From positions 1 to 17,988 of the forward strand of contig CAYLKN010000037.1 in the NCBI GenBank assembly GCA_964384335.1: a DNA stretch of 17,988 nt, given 5' to 3'. This document shows positions 1 through 8,726 of this stretch, in pieces. Under the pieces are notes generated by a model, which did not search any database, had not been told where the DNA came from, and saw only the letters and a program-made list of their open reading frames with translations. A program made the translations under genes and the position numbers. Source of the stretch: JAUICS01 sp964384335 (GTDB lineage Bacteria > Pseudomonadota > Alphaproteobacteria > Micavibrionales > Micavibrionaceae). How positions within the stretch are numbered: position 1 is the stretch's first letter; the number at the start of each line of letters is the position of its first letter.

Positions 1-786
1 CCGGGTTAAAAACATTTTCATCTGAGATGATGTTGTGTTCTGGGCTTCGTCAAGCACAACGAAGGCATTTTTTAAAGTCCGTCCGCGCATGAATGCAAGA
101 GGGGCGATTTCTATCCTGCCATCTTCGATAAGTTTTGCGACTTCCTTTGAAGACAGAATGTCATTAAGGGCATCGTATATGGGCCTGAGATAGGGATCAA
201 TTTTTTCCTGCATGTCCCCGGGAAGGAAACCGAGTCTTTCCCCCGCCTCAACCGCCGGTCTGCAAAAAATCATCTTGTCAATTTCTTTTTCCTGGTAAAG
301 GTACACGGCCATGGCAACTGCGAGATAAGTTTTTCCGGTACCGCCGGGGCCGGTGGCAAAAACCATGTCATAATCTTTCATGGCCCTGATATACTCTGCC
401 TGGTTGGGAGACCGGGCCATGACTTTCTTTTTGTGCAGCTGGATAACCGCCTTCGGATCAACATAATCTTTCAGGGAATGACCGGGGCCATTGATCAGAT
501 TTTCCGGCGGTTTGTAAAAGCGTAAGGCGGCCCTGACATCCTGGGACGTCACATTTTTTTCATTTTGCAGCCGATCCCATAATGCGTTCAATATTTCTTG
601 GCCCTGATGCACATATTCTTCTTGTCCGGACAGGGCAATTTTATTCCCGCGTACCTCTATCGCAAGATCAAGGGCGTCTTCCAGAATTTTAAGATTTTCA
701 TTATGCTGGCCAACCAACACAGGCAGAAGTGTGTTGTCATCAAATTCAACAGTATTGGTTGCAGTTTTATTTATCGTTAAATCCAA
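1..786 (-). CDS. phoH: PhoH family ATPase, C-terminus cut by the window edge
   Basis: The minus strand encodes a PhoH-like P-loop NTPase, an RNA-associated ATPase found across bacteria. Reading from the right, the frame has an N-terminal region (DDNTLLPVLVGQHNENL), then a Walker A motif (GPAGTGKT) and a Walker B region (FVVLDEAQNTT). The frame runs off position 1 just after QMKMFLT, so about 262 residues are seen and the C-terminus is missing. It follows miaB at short distance on the same strand, and miaB-phoH (then usually ybeY) is a recurrent alphaproteobacterial operon order. The start is uncertain. No in-frame ATG or GTG exists between the miaB stop and the conserved N-terminal region, so I chose the TTG at 784-786. 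It has no visible Shine-Dalgarno sequence. ATT at 799-801 is another possibility. The family call is firm and the start is weak. Confidence 0.93.
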   Translation of the reverse strand, partial: MDLTINKTATNTVEFDDNTLLPVLVGQHNENLKILEDALDLAIEVRGNKIALSGQEEYVHQGQEILNALWDRLQNEKNVTSQDVRAALRFYKPPENLINGPGHSLKDYVDPKAVIQLHKKKVMARSPNQAEYIRAMKDYDMVFATGPGGTGKTYLAVAMAVYLYQEKEIDKMIFCRPAVEAGERLGFLPGDMQEKIDPYLRPIYDALNDILSSKEVAKLIEDGRIEIAPLAFMRGRTLKNAFVVLDEAQNTTSSQMKMFLTR

Positions 787-834
787 ATCTAAATTAACAA
801 TTATAACAGTAACGCAAATTTGGTTAAGAAATAT

Positions 835-2238
835 TTACGCATACTCTACAGCCGGGCTTTCAGATATACCGGGTGTCTTGTAATCATTATCATTTATTAA
901 CTGCCCGTTCAGGGAGTTGGGGCCACCAGATATGATGGCAACATCGGCAATCCTGCCAACCATATTTTCCGGTCCGTATACATGGACGGCCTGGTTGTGA
1001 GGCGAGCGGCCGTGAAGCTGGTTCTTTTCCGCCGAATATCTTTCAAACAGAACGGGGATTGTTTTTCCTTCCGTGGCCTTGTTAAAGCCGTGTTGCTGCT
1101 GATTCAGCAGAGCCTGAAGACGTGCAAGACGCTCGGTTTTCACTTTTTCGTGAACCAGACCGTTCATACTGGCCGCCGGTGTACCTGGCCTGGGGCTGTA
1201 TTTAAAGGAATAGGCATAAATATATTCGATATCTTTAACCAGTGTCATGGTGTCTTCAAAGTCCTGATCGGTTTCACCGGGGAAACCGACTATAAAATCG
1301 GATGAAAGCGCTATATCCGGGCACCGGGCGCGGAGTTTTTGAATTATGTCATAATATAGTTCAGCCTTGTGTTTCCGGTTCATCAGTTTCAGGACCTTGT
1401 CAGAGCCGCTTTGTACCGGAAGGTGAAGAAACGGCATAAGTTTCTGAACGTCCCCGTGTGCCCTGATAAGTGAGTCCGTCATGTCTCTGGGGTGAGAGGT
1501 TGTGTACCGGATACGCTCGATCCCGTCTATAAGGGCGATGTTTTCGATCAGCCTTGCCAGATCCCATTGTCTTCCGTCGGGCCCCTCGCCGTGATAGGCA
1601 TTCACATTCTGCCCAAGGAGAGTTATTTCCTTACCGCCGTTTCCGGCAATACGTTTCGCTTCCTCAATAACTTTCAGGGCTGGTCTTGAGAATTCGGCGC
1701 CGCGTGTGTATGGGACGACACAAAACGTACAAAACTTGTCACATCCTTCCTGTACGGAAAGATAGGCGGAGGCAGTGGCGCTGATGCTTTCTTCGGGAAG
1801 ATCGTCAAACTTGGGTTCTGCAGGAAATTCAGTGTCAATGATACGCATTTTAGGATCATTAAAGACCTCAAGAACCATTTCAGGAAGGCGATGATAGGTC
1901 TGGGGCCCGAAAACAAGATCAACATAAGGGGCGCGCTTGAATATAAGATCCCCCTCGGCCTGGGCTACGCAACCGGCCACAGCCATAATTGTCTGGCCGC
2001 CGCTTTTTTCCTTTTCAATTTTGTGCTGTTTCAGACGGCCCAGCTCGGAAAAGACTTTTTCGGTCGCTTTTTCACGAATATGGCATGTGTTCAGAATGAT
2101 CATGTCCGCGTCATCTGGTCTATCTGCCGGTCTATAGCCCAGAAGGGCCAGTATATCCGCCATTTTCTGGCTGTCGTACATGTTCATCTGACAGCCCCAG
2201 GTCTTGATAAAAAGCTTTTTGTATTTTCTTTCGCTCAT
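835..2238 (-). CDS. miaB: tRNA-2-methylthio-N6-dimethylallyladenosine synthase MiaB
   Basis: MiaB is a radical-SAM methylthiotransferase. It converts i6A37 to ms2i6A37 in tRNAs reading UNN codons, using two [4Fe-4S] clusters in the cytosol. The 467-residue product has the normal length and all three domains. The N-terminal UPF0004 domain carries its three cluster cysteines, C16 (KTWGCQMN), C52 (NTCHIRE) and C90 (VAGCVAQ). The radical-SAM motif CxxxCxxC lies at C166, C170 and C173 (GCDKFCTFC). A C-terminal TRAM-like region begins around residue 385 and contains the HGRSPHNQAVHV segment. The ATG at 2238 gives the standard MiaB N-terminus. No strong Shine-Dalgarno is visible. The gene is divergent from the exported-protein gene at 2440, so its promoter must lie in the 201-bp gap. 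It is probably transcribed with phoH, 48 nt downstream of its stop. Confidence 0.97.
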   Translation of the reverse strand: MSERKYKKLFIKTWGCQMNMYDSQKMADILALLGYRPADRPDDADMIILNTCHIREKATEKVFSELGRLKQHKIEKEKSGGQTIMAVAGCVAQAEGDLIFKRAPYVDLVFGPQTYHRLPEMVLEVFNDPKMRIIDTEFPAEPKFDDLPEESISATASAYLSVQEGCDKFCTFCVVPYTRGAEFSRPALKVIEEAKRIAGNGGKEITLLGQNVNAYHGEGPDGRQWDLARLIENIALIDGIERIRYTTSHPRDMTDSLIRAHGDVQKLMPFLHLPVQSGSDKVLKLMNRKHKAELYYDIIQKLRARCPDIALSSDFIVGFPGETDQDFEDTMTLVKDIEYIYAYSFKYSPRPGTPAASMNGLVHEKVKTERLARLQALLNQQQHGFNKATEGKTIPVLFERYSAEKNQLHGRSPHNQAVHVYGPENMVGRIADVAIISGGPNSLNGQLINDNDYKTPGISESPAVEYA

Positions 2239-2439
2239 GCCGAAATCATCTGAATTTATAAGTTATATTATCTGAACATCTTATATCGCGCTTACTTGAA
2301 TATAGTATTTTGATGGGAAATTAAAGAATTTTGTATTTATCTTTTGATAACTTGGCCCCGATCTTTGGATACCATTGCCAAAATCACAAAGAGTGACGAA
2401 AATAATATAATTGATTATTAAATCTACGGTGTTGCTGAG

Positions 2440-2946
2440 ATGCGTTTTTTTAGTCTGATTATACTAAGCCTTATTGCAGTTCATTTCCCATACAATACGG
2501 CCCTGGCGTGTTATTCGCCCCTGCAGGCCGAGGCCGAGAAGGCTTTGCGCTTCCAGGCCGAAGTCATGGTCATTTCCCTTTACTGCAAACGCAATGCAGC
2601 TGGCGGCGCCAGATATGCTCCGCAAGATGAGGGGAATAGGCATTATTATGTATTCCGGAAAAACAACCGTGAAATATTGTCTGAATATGAACAGATTATG
2701 CTGGAGTATTATCGCGATAACGGCTCGCGCGCTCCTGAAAAAAATCTTGATTATTTTCGTTCCGGCTTTTCCAATGACATTGCTGCAAAGGCGGCCCGGA
2801 TGGACCGTAACACGTTTTGTCGCGATAACTACAAAACGCTTGTGAGGGCATCAAAGATGCAGGCAGCGGATTTAAAAGACCTCGCATTTTCCTCCGTGGG
2901 TGATAATCCTTCCTCTGTCAGGGTATGCTCGCAGAATGGCTATTAA
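2440..2946 (+). CDS. exported Cys-containing protein of unknown function
   Basis: I do not recognise this 168-residue product. The N-terminus is a typical Sec signal peptide: MRFF, a hydrophobic run to about residue 17, then TALA followed by C24. Cleavage after ALA would leave Cys at position +1. The A-L-A-C context only loosely resembles a lipobox, so a soluble periplasmic protein is more likely than a lipoprotein. The mature part has four cysteines (24, 49, 127 and 163), compatible with two disulfides, and many charged and Tyr residues. It has no transmembrane segment after the signal. The stop overlaps the Shine-Dalgarno of the symporter gene that follows (14-nt gap), so the two are very likely co-transcribed. 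That hints at an envelope role linked to amino-acid uptake, but this is inference from position only. Confidence 0.75.
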   Translation: MRFFSLIILSLIAVHFPYNTALACYSPLQAEAEKALRFQAEVMVISLYCKRNAAGGARYAPQDEGNRHYYVFRKNNREILSEYEQIMLEYYRDNGSRAPEKNLDYFRSGFSNDIAAKAARMDRNTFCRDNYKTLVRASKMQAADLKDLAFSSVGDNPSSVRVCSQNGY

Positions 2947-2950
2947 AGGA
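2946..2950 (+). promoter_or_regulatory. ribosome binding site that sets the symporter start at 2961
   Basis: AAGGA lies 10 nt before the ATG at 2961 and overlaps the last base of the upstream stop codon. The longer in-frame start at 2925 lies inside the preceding gene and has no comparable site. Confidence 0.6.
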
Positions 2951-2960
2951 TCTCCCCGAT

Positions 2961-4400
2961 ATGCAAATTGATGTCTACATCAACGATAAAATGGAAGTTG
3001 TTGCAGACGTTCTTGAAAAGATCGTTTTCTTTTCCGTTTCCGTTATGGGTGAGGATCTTAAGCTTATCTTAATATGGTTAGTCGCGGCGGCCTTGTTCTT
3101 TTCGGTTTTTCTCAACTTTGTCAATTTACGCTGTTTTGGAACAGCCTGGAAAATCCTTCTGGGCAAAGCCCACCAGAATGACCAGTCTGAGGGTCAGATC
3201 GGCGCGTTTCAGGCGCTTGCAACCTCTCTTTCCGGTACAATCGGTCTTGGCAATATTGCAGGTGTGGCCGTTGCGATCTCTCTGGGCGGTCCCGGCGCGG
3301 CCTTATGGATGGCCGTCATGGGGTTGTTTGGCATGTCAACGAAGTTTGCAGAGGTGGTCATGGGTGTCAAATACAGGCACGCCAGGGAAGTGTCAGGTGA
3401 CTTAAAGCGTTTTTCCGGAGGGCCTATGTATTATCTCCGGGACGGTTTTAATAATCGCGGCATTCCCTTCATCGGTAATATTCTTGCCATTTCGTTTTCC
3501 CTTTTTGCAATATTGGGCTCGCTTGGTGCGGCCAGCCTTTTTCAGACCAATCAAGCGTATCAGCAGGCCATAAATGTAACCGGCGGCGATGCGAGTTTTT
3601 TGAGTGACAAAGGCTGGCTTTTCGGTTTGTTTATGGCCGTTATTGTTGGCCTTGTCATTATCGGCGGTATACGGTCAATCGCGGCGGTGGCTGTTAAGAT
3701 CGTTCCTGTTATGGGCGGTCTATATGTTCTGGCAGCTTTGTATGTGATTGCCGTGCATTATCATAACATTCCGGATGCGTTTATGATCATTCTAAAGACT
3801 GCTTTCGTGCCCGAGGCGGGCGTAGGCGGATTTGTCGGTGCGTTGCTTATGGGGGTTCAAAGAGCCTCATTTTCAAATGAAGCGGGCTTGGGAACCGCTC
3901 CGATTGCGCACTCCGCGGCACGAACATCCGACCCTGTCAGGCAGGGTCTTATCGGTATGCTCGGCCCCTTCATCGATACACTTGTTATATGCATGATAAC
4001 GGCTCTCGTGATTGTTATTACGGGCGCTTATGCCGATGCAGGCAATGCAGGTATAGAAGGGGTCCAGCTGACCTCCCGTGCTTTTGAAGAGGGTTTGTCA
4101 TGGTTTCCTTACGTCCTGTTTCTCGTTGTTTTCTTGTTTGCCTATTCCACGATCATATCCTGGTCGTATTATGGTCTTAAGGGATTCACCTTTGTGTTTG
4201 GTGAGGGCCATGCCCGCGAACTTGTGTTCAAGGGTGTATTTCTGTTTTTTATCATTATAGGTGCATCGACACAGTTACAACATGTTATCCGGATTACGGA
4301 TGCTTTGGTTCTGGCAATGGCCATACCGAATATTATCGGTCTTTATCTTCTGGCGCCTGAAATCAAAAGAGATCTGGAAAGATATTTAAAAAAAGTATGA
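2961..4400 (+). CDS. alanine/glycine:cation symporter (AGCS family)
   Basis: An inner-membrane secondary transporter of the AGCS family (COG1115), which takes up alanine or glycine with Na+ or H+. The 479-residue product has the family length and about ten hydrophobic segments. Two family signatures are clear: GTIGLGNIAGVAVAISLGGP near the N-terminal third, and NEAGLGTAPIAHSAA in the middle. The first membrane span begins near residue 35 (LILIWLVAAALFFSVFL), after a short N-terminal segment. I chose the ATG at 2961 because AAGGA sits 10 nt upstream. A start at 2925 would overlap the preceding gene by 22 nt. The gene follows the exported Cys protein directly and probably shares its promoter. 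The next gene is about 200 bp downstream. Substrate choice between Ala and Gly cannot be read from the sequence. Confidence 0.93.
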   Translation: MQIDVYINDKMEVVADVLEKIVFFSVSVMGEDLKLILIWLVAAALFFSVFLNFVNLRCFGTAWKILLGKAHQNDQSEGQIGAFQALATSLSGTIGLGNIAGVAVAISLGGPGAALWMAVMGLFGMSTKFAEVVMGVKYRHAREVSGDLKRFSGGPMYYLRDGFNNRGIPFIGNILAISFSLFAILGSLGAASLFQTNQAYQQAINVTGGDASFLSDKGWLFGLFMAVIVGLVIIGGIRSIAAVAVKIVPVMGGLYVLAALYVIAVHYHNIPDAFMIILKTAFVPEAGVGGFVGALLMGVQRASFSNEAGLGTAPIAHSAARTSDPVRQGLIGMLGPFIDTLVICMITALVIVITGAYADAGNAGIEGVQLTSRAFEEGLSWFPYVLFLVVFLFAYSTIISWSYYGLKGFTFVFGEGHARELVFKGVFLFFIIIGASTQLQHVIRITDALVLAMAIPNIIGLYLLAPEIKRDLERYLKKV

Positions 4401-4584
4401 ATAATCGCGGCAGGCTTATTGTCCTTTTATCCATTCACTGATAAACAATTTGAATTATAGGGCTTTAAACCCCTTAAGGAAATTGCTTGTGGATTGATGG
4501 CTGAAAGGCCTTAATCTCCATTGATTGAAAACATTTCTGCAAGTAAAAAAATCTATACATTAAATAAATAATATCTTGAGTGAC

Positions 4585-4588
4585 GGAG
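4585..4588 (+). promoter_or_regulatory. ribosome binding site that sets the coiled-coil gene start at 4598
   Basis: GGAG sits 9 nt before the ATG at 4598. An in-frame GTG at 4580 would put this motif inside the gene and has no equally good site upstream, so the ATG is preferred. Confidence 0.6.
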
Positions 4589-4597
4589 ATTGACGGC

Positions 4598-7500
4598 ATG
4601 GATAAGTCATCGGCCAAAACCGATTATGATCACAATTTGAAAAATTCTGATCCAAGTTTCAATGAAGATAGAGAAACCTCGCCTGATCAGCCGGCCGGAA
4701 AATATCAGGGTCAAAGTGAAGGGAATGAAGCCCGTAACCTGATCCAGGGTGAGTCAAGCGTCACAACCCAGACTGTATCAACGACCGCACCAAAAGTTTA
4801 TTTAGGAAAAAAGCAGGATAAGCCTTCCGGCAAAGACGATGATAATCAGGAGAAATCTCCTTCATTGACCGAAAGGGCAGCCAAGTCACCTTTAAGTTAT
4901 AAAGCATTGCGTGAGGAATATTTAAAGGAGAGAGGCGACGAGGCAGATGATGACGCAGTATCCGGGATCGCCGGAAATTCAGACGAGGCAACTGCAGAAG
5001 AGACATCTGAACCGGGATACGGACCTCAAGATGCAGAAGGAATTCAGAGCTTTGCATATAAATACAAGAAATGGGATATAATTAAAAAAGCTGCAATTGC
5101 ATTCAGCTGTGCCTGGGTTGCGGTCTGTTTTGCAATGATTGTGGCAGGAAACGCTTTTCCTGCGGGACAGGCGCTTACTGTACAAAGTCTGGGAACGTTT
5201 GTTATCGCTCTGACAGGGCCGATTATTCTTATCTGGATGGGTTTTTACAATTTTAACCGGGGTGCGGAGGCTCAGTTTTATGCGGCGTCTTTAAGGCAGG
5301 AGCTGCAAAATCTGCTTTTGCCCTCCGATGACAAGGTGCACAGGGTCAATAAGGATATTGAACTTCTGGTAAAGCACGCATCCGAATTATCAAATGCGTC
5401 CAAGGCCATTTTAAAGTCCATCCACCGGGCGCGGTCGGGTTTGCGTACTGAGATCAAGGATTTCAGTACTGTGGCGAAGAAAACCGAATTCTATATAGAC
5501 AGGCTGTCTCAAAATCTTAACTCAAAGTCCGAGGAACTTGTCTCCGTAACAGACAAACTCCAGGAAAAAACGGAGCTTATAAATACACGCAGTCAGGAAG
5601 GTATTGATAACTGGCAGGGCGCTCTTAACCGGCTTGAGAACAAAGTTCTGAGTATGGAGACGGTATTGAACAAAGGGGCGGAAAGGATTGAATCTGCGGC
5701 CGGTGATGCTGATGAAAAAGTCAAGTCTATGGAAGACAAATTCCTGAAAAGTTTCCAGGGACTTAATCAGTCGGTTGATACCGTTTCCGAACGTCTTGCA
5801 ACTCTGACCGAGTCTTTTGACGAGAAAATGGGTGGTCTCAATGATGCGGCAGACAGGGTAAGCAATCAGACATCCAGACTTTCGGAGATTATTGAAGACC
5901 AGATCAAGGATCTTGAGCATATGACGGATAAGGTCATTGATAAGATGGCCGAGTCCACTATGGCGGTGAGGGATCATAAAGATGCACTTGATGACAATGC
6001 CCAGTCCCTGTTCAGTCATGCCGAGAATATAACAGGGACAATATCAACAAGTATTGGCGAATTGAACAAGGCTGCCCAGTTTATCAGTGACAATAGCGGT
6101 GATCTTGAATCACGTCTTTCTGAATATTCCGACATACTAAGCAGTTCCGCTTTCAAGATCGAAAAAGGTGTGCAGTCAATTGAGGAAGTCAGCACCAATG
6201 CATCGAACAAGCTCAGTGAAGGCCTGTCACTGGCCCTGTCCGGAGCCGAGAGCGTCGGGGAACAGATCAGACGTTCTGTTGACCTGATGGAAAAAGCGTC
6301 TCAATCCAGCACCGATAAAGCGGAAAAAATGATGTATTCAATTAAGACCCAGATTGAGGAGTTGAATAATGTCGGCATGCAGAATATGGATCAGGTCAAT
6401 TCCATTCTTGATACATTACACGCAAGCAGGAAAAAAATGGAGGAAGCCTCGCATCTTACCGACGATCAGGTGAACAGGCTGATTGCGGCGGTGGATGACC
6501 AGGCGAGCCGTATTAATGTGTCGGCAGTCTCCCTGACGGAGCGTATTGACAGCATAAGAAGCTCACTGGATGATCCGCTGAACTCTCTTAAGTCTGCCGT
6601 TATGGAGGCGCAAAACAAGCATGAGGATATTGAGGCGACCCTTAAAAGGCGCGTATCTGACCTCAATGAATCCTGCACAAAAGCATCGGAAACTGCCGAA
6701 ATGATCCGTTCAACCTTACGCGGACAGGCACAGGAAATCTCAACCATGTCGGGTCAGATTGCCGGGTATTCAAGAACCATTAATGAACAGATGGCGTATC
6801 AGAAAGATATGCTTAACGATGAGGTTAAGGTCGCTATCGAGCGGGTTGATACGGTCAGATCTGCGCTTGAGGAACAGACAAAATACATAAGCGAAATATC
6901 CAAGGATGCCGTAGGTAATATAGACCAGCTTAAAGGCCAGATTGAGCAAAGGTGTTCGGAAATAAGCGAAAATACCGGGAATACTATTACCGAGCTGAGC
7001 CATCTTGATACACGTCTTGAAAACAGAATTTCCGTATTGAAAGAGCAATCATCAACGGCACAGAGGGTCATTACAGAGATCACCGATACGCTTCAGAATA
7101 CCTCGGAGTCTATTGAACCTGTATATGTGCATGTGATTGAAGGGGTTGAGGATGCAGCAAGACGCCTGAGTGATCTTAAATCCGGCTTCGAAGAAACGGC
7201 CCAGAGCAATCTGGAACAGCTTAAGCAGGTCGGTATTGTTTTTGACACACGACTGGAATCTTTAAAAGTCGGGTCGGACGAAGCGGCGCAGATATTGAAA
7301 TCATCAAGTGACCAGATTCGCCAGCGTGTTATCGATATCGACAAGGCTGCTGAATCGGCCAGCAAAAAGATGAATGAAATCAGCAACGGAATGGAAGATC
7401 AGGCCTCTGATATTCACCTTCTGACAGATCAGTCCCTGCTTAAAATCGAGAATATTCAGAAAGCAATCAATGACCAGTTCCATGAATTGTCTTCAGCCGT

Positions 7501-8569
7501 TGGCCAGGCAGTATCGCAAATGCATGATGCCACAAACGAACTCGGTAAGTGTTCAAGTGCGGTGGAACAGACTGCAGAGCATATTATGCAGCGTTTTGAT
7601 ATGGCGAGCGAAAAGGCCATTTATGAAAGTGAAAAACTGGAACAGACGTCACAACAGACACTTGAGCTGACGCAGCTTCTGGTTGAAAAAGTGCATGAAG
7701 AAGCTGTCAAGCTTGTTGACAGATCTCATGATGCGCTTAAAGACCTTCAAAAATCAGGCGATACATTCTCAATGCGGTCCCGCGAGGTTTCCGAGCAGAT
7801 GCGGAATTCTCTTCAGATTTCCCAGAATTATGCTGAGGAACTCAAGCGTCAGGCGCATATTGTTGCCGATACGTCCGCCGAATCTGTCAGCAGGATCAGC
7901 GAGTCCGTATCTACGCTTTCCAACAAGGCTCACGAAGCTAAAAACATGGCTTCCGACATTGCCGGAAGTATTGATAAGTCCGGAGAAAAGCTGGAGGAAC
8001 AGTCAGGCCGCATGATTACCGTCTCGAAAGAAGCAGTCAAGGCTGCCGAGGAGGCGTCCGCAACATTCTCAAAACAGTCTACAGCCTTGTTCAAGGCCTC
8101 CGAAGATGCTGCACGGAGTGCAAAGGAAATCAGGAAAGCCGAACTAAGATCTCAGCGTGAGGCGTTTATGACATCCGCCAAGTTTATAGTGGAAAGTCTG
8201 CATTCACTTTCTGTAGACTTTACACGGGTGATCGATGGAGAGCTTGCCGAAAAGACATGGAAAGCCTTCCAGAAAGGGGACGTTTCAGCATTTACCAAAC
8301 GTATCGTCTCTTTGAGCGAAAATCTGCCCAAAGACAAAATCAGGGCCAAATTTACCGGCGATTCTGAGTTCAGAACCTATGTTCAGAGATATCTTCGCCA
8401 GTTTGAAGAGCTGTTTGATCAGTCCATGAGCCTCGACCACGGGGAAATGCTGACTTCCACGTTCGTATCCAGCGATGTGGGCAAGCTTTACCGTCTGCTT
8501 TGCGAGACAGCCGGGCGCGAGCCCAGAACAGGGCGCTCTGACGGAGTGGGAGCCGCCAAATCCGCTTGA
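4598..8569 (+). CDS. large membrane-anchored coiled-coil protein, possible TipN-like polarity factor
   Basis: A 1323-residue protein in three parts. Residues 1 to about 160 are hydrophilic, rich in Ser, Asp, Glu and Lys, and probably disordered. Two transmembrane spans follow, near residues 166-184 (AIAFSCAWVAVCFAMIVAG) and 198-216 (LGTFVIALTGPIILIWMGF). From about residue 225 to 1180 there is an almost unbroken run of amphipathic helix with few Pro or Trp and many Ser, Gln, Glu and Ala, resembling apolipoprotein-like or chemoreceptor-like coiled coil. A globular C-terminal domain of about 130 residues (around 1180-1310) includes EKTWKAFQKGDVSAF, SEFRTYVQRYLRQFEELF and SSDVGKLYRLLCETAGR. The order (N-terminal spans, long coiled coil) recalls Caulobacter TipN and the giant 'kinesin-like' proteins of Rhizobiales. 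That resemblance is from memory and is architectural, not proven homology. The gene is monocistronic and ends in a strong terminator. Confidence 0.85.
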   Translation: MDKSSAKTDYDHNLKNSDPSFNEDRETSPDQPAGKYQGQSEGNEARNLIQGESSVTTQTVSTTAPKVYLGKKQDKPSGKDDDNQEKSPSLTERAAKSPLSYKALREEYLKERGDEADDDAVSGIAGNSDEATAEETSEPGYGPQDAEGIQSFAYKYKKWDIIKKAAIAFSCAWVAVCFAMIVAGNAFPAGQALTVQSLGTFVIALTGPIILIWMGFYNFNRGAEAQFYAASLRQELQNLLLPSDDKVHRVNKDIELLVKHASELSNASKAILKSIHRARSGLRTEIKDFSTVAKKTEFYIDRLSQNLNSKSEELVSVTDKLQEKTELINTRSQEGIDNWQGALNRLENKVLSMETVLNKGAERIESAAGDADEKVKSMEDKFLKSFQGLNQSVDTVSERLATLTESFDEKMGGLNDAADRVSNQTSRLSEIIEDQIKDLEHMTDKVIDKMAESTMAVRDHKDALDDNAQSLFSHAENITGTISTSIGELNKAAQFISDNSGDLESRLSEYSDILSSSAFKIEKGVQSIEEVSTNASNKLSEGLSLALSGAESVGEQIRRSVDLMEKASQSSTDKAEKMMYSIKTQIEELNNVGMQNMDQVNSILDTLHASRKKMEEASHLTDDQVNRLIAAVDDQASRINVSAVSLTERIDSIRSSLDDPLNSLKSAVMEAQNKHEDIEATLKRRVSDLNESCTKASETAEMIRSTLRGQAQEISTMSGQIAGYSRTINEQMAYQKDMLNDEVKVAIERVDTVRSALEEQTKYISEISKDAVGNIDQLKGQIEQRCSEISENTGNTITELSHLDTRLENRISVLKEQSSTAQRVITEITDTLQNTSESIEPVYVHVIEGVEDAARRLSDLKSGFEETAQSNLEQLKQVGIVFDTRLESLKVGSDEAAQILKSSSDQIRQRVIDIDKAAESASKKMNEISNGMEDQASDIHLLTDQSLLKIENIQKAINDQFHELSSAVGQAVSQMHDATNELGKCSSAVEQTAEHIMQRFDMASEKAIYESEKLEQTSQQTLELTQLLVEKVHEEAVKLVDRSHDALKDLQKSGDTFSMRSREVSEQMRNSLQISQNYAEELKRQAHIVADTSAESVSRISESVSTLSNKAHEAKNMASDIAGSIDKSGEKLEEQSGRMITVSKEAVKAAEEASATFSKQSTALFKASEDAARSAKEIRKAELRSQREAFMTSAKFIVESLHSLSVDFTRVIDGELAEKTWKAFQKGDVSAFTKRIVSLSENLPKDKIRAKFTGDSEFRTYVQRYLRQFEELFDQSMSLDHGEMLTSTFVSSDVGKLYRLLCETAGREPRTGRSDGVGAAKSA

Positions 8570-8582
8570 GAAGACAGGTATG

Positions 8583-8622
8583 AAAAGGCATGGTTAAAAT
8601 GAAATCGTGCCTTTTTCTTTTT
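8583..8622 (+). terminator. Rho-independent terminator after the coiled-coil gene
   Basis: AAAAGGCA (8583-8590) pairs perfectly with TGCCTTTT (8608-8615). The stem extends inward by four more pairs, two of them G-U (8591-8594 with 8604-8607), leaving a 9-nt loop. The 3' side continues into a T-rich run. Confidence 0.8.
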
Positions 8623-8686
8623 TTATCCATATTTAATATATTTTAAACATTCTGATTTATTGATACTCTGTGGTTCTCATAAAGAG

Positions 8687-8715
8687 TTGAGCTTCATAGA
8701 TTAATTAAAAATAAT
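8687..8715 (+). promoter_or_regulatory. possible sigma-70-type promoter of the HAD phosphatase gene
   Basis: TTGAGC (8687-8692), a 17-bp spacer and AATAAT (8710-8715). Transcription would start about 5 nt before the GTG at 8727. That fits the absence of a Shine-Dalgarno and suggests a nearly leaderless mRNA. The call rests on motif match alone. Confidence 0.3.
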
Positions 8716-8726
8716 TTTATTGCGAC

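Noticed and set aside
4505..4512. AAGGCCTT palindrome upstream of the coiled-coil gene
   Set aside because: Eight-base palindromes are expected several times in a window this size, and no promoter could be placed beside it.
5522..6019. 165-codon open frame on the minus strand within the coiled-coil gene
   Set aside because: It lies wholly antisense to a clear gene and its translation shows no domain logic. It reflects the biased codon use of the coiled coil.
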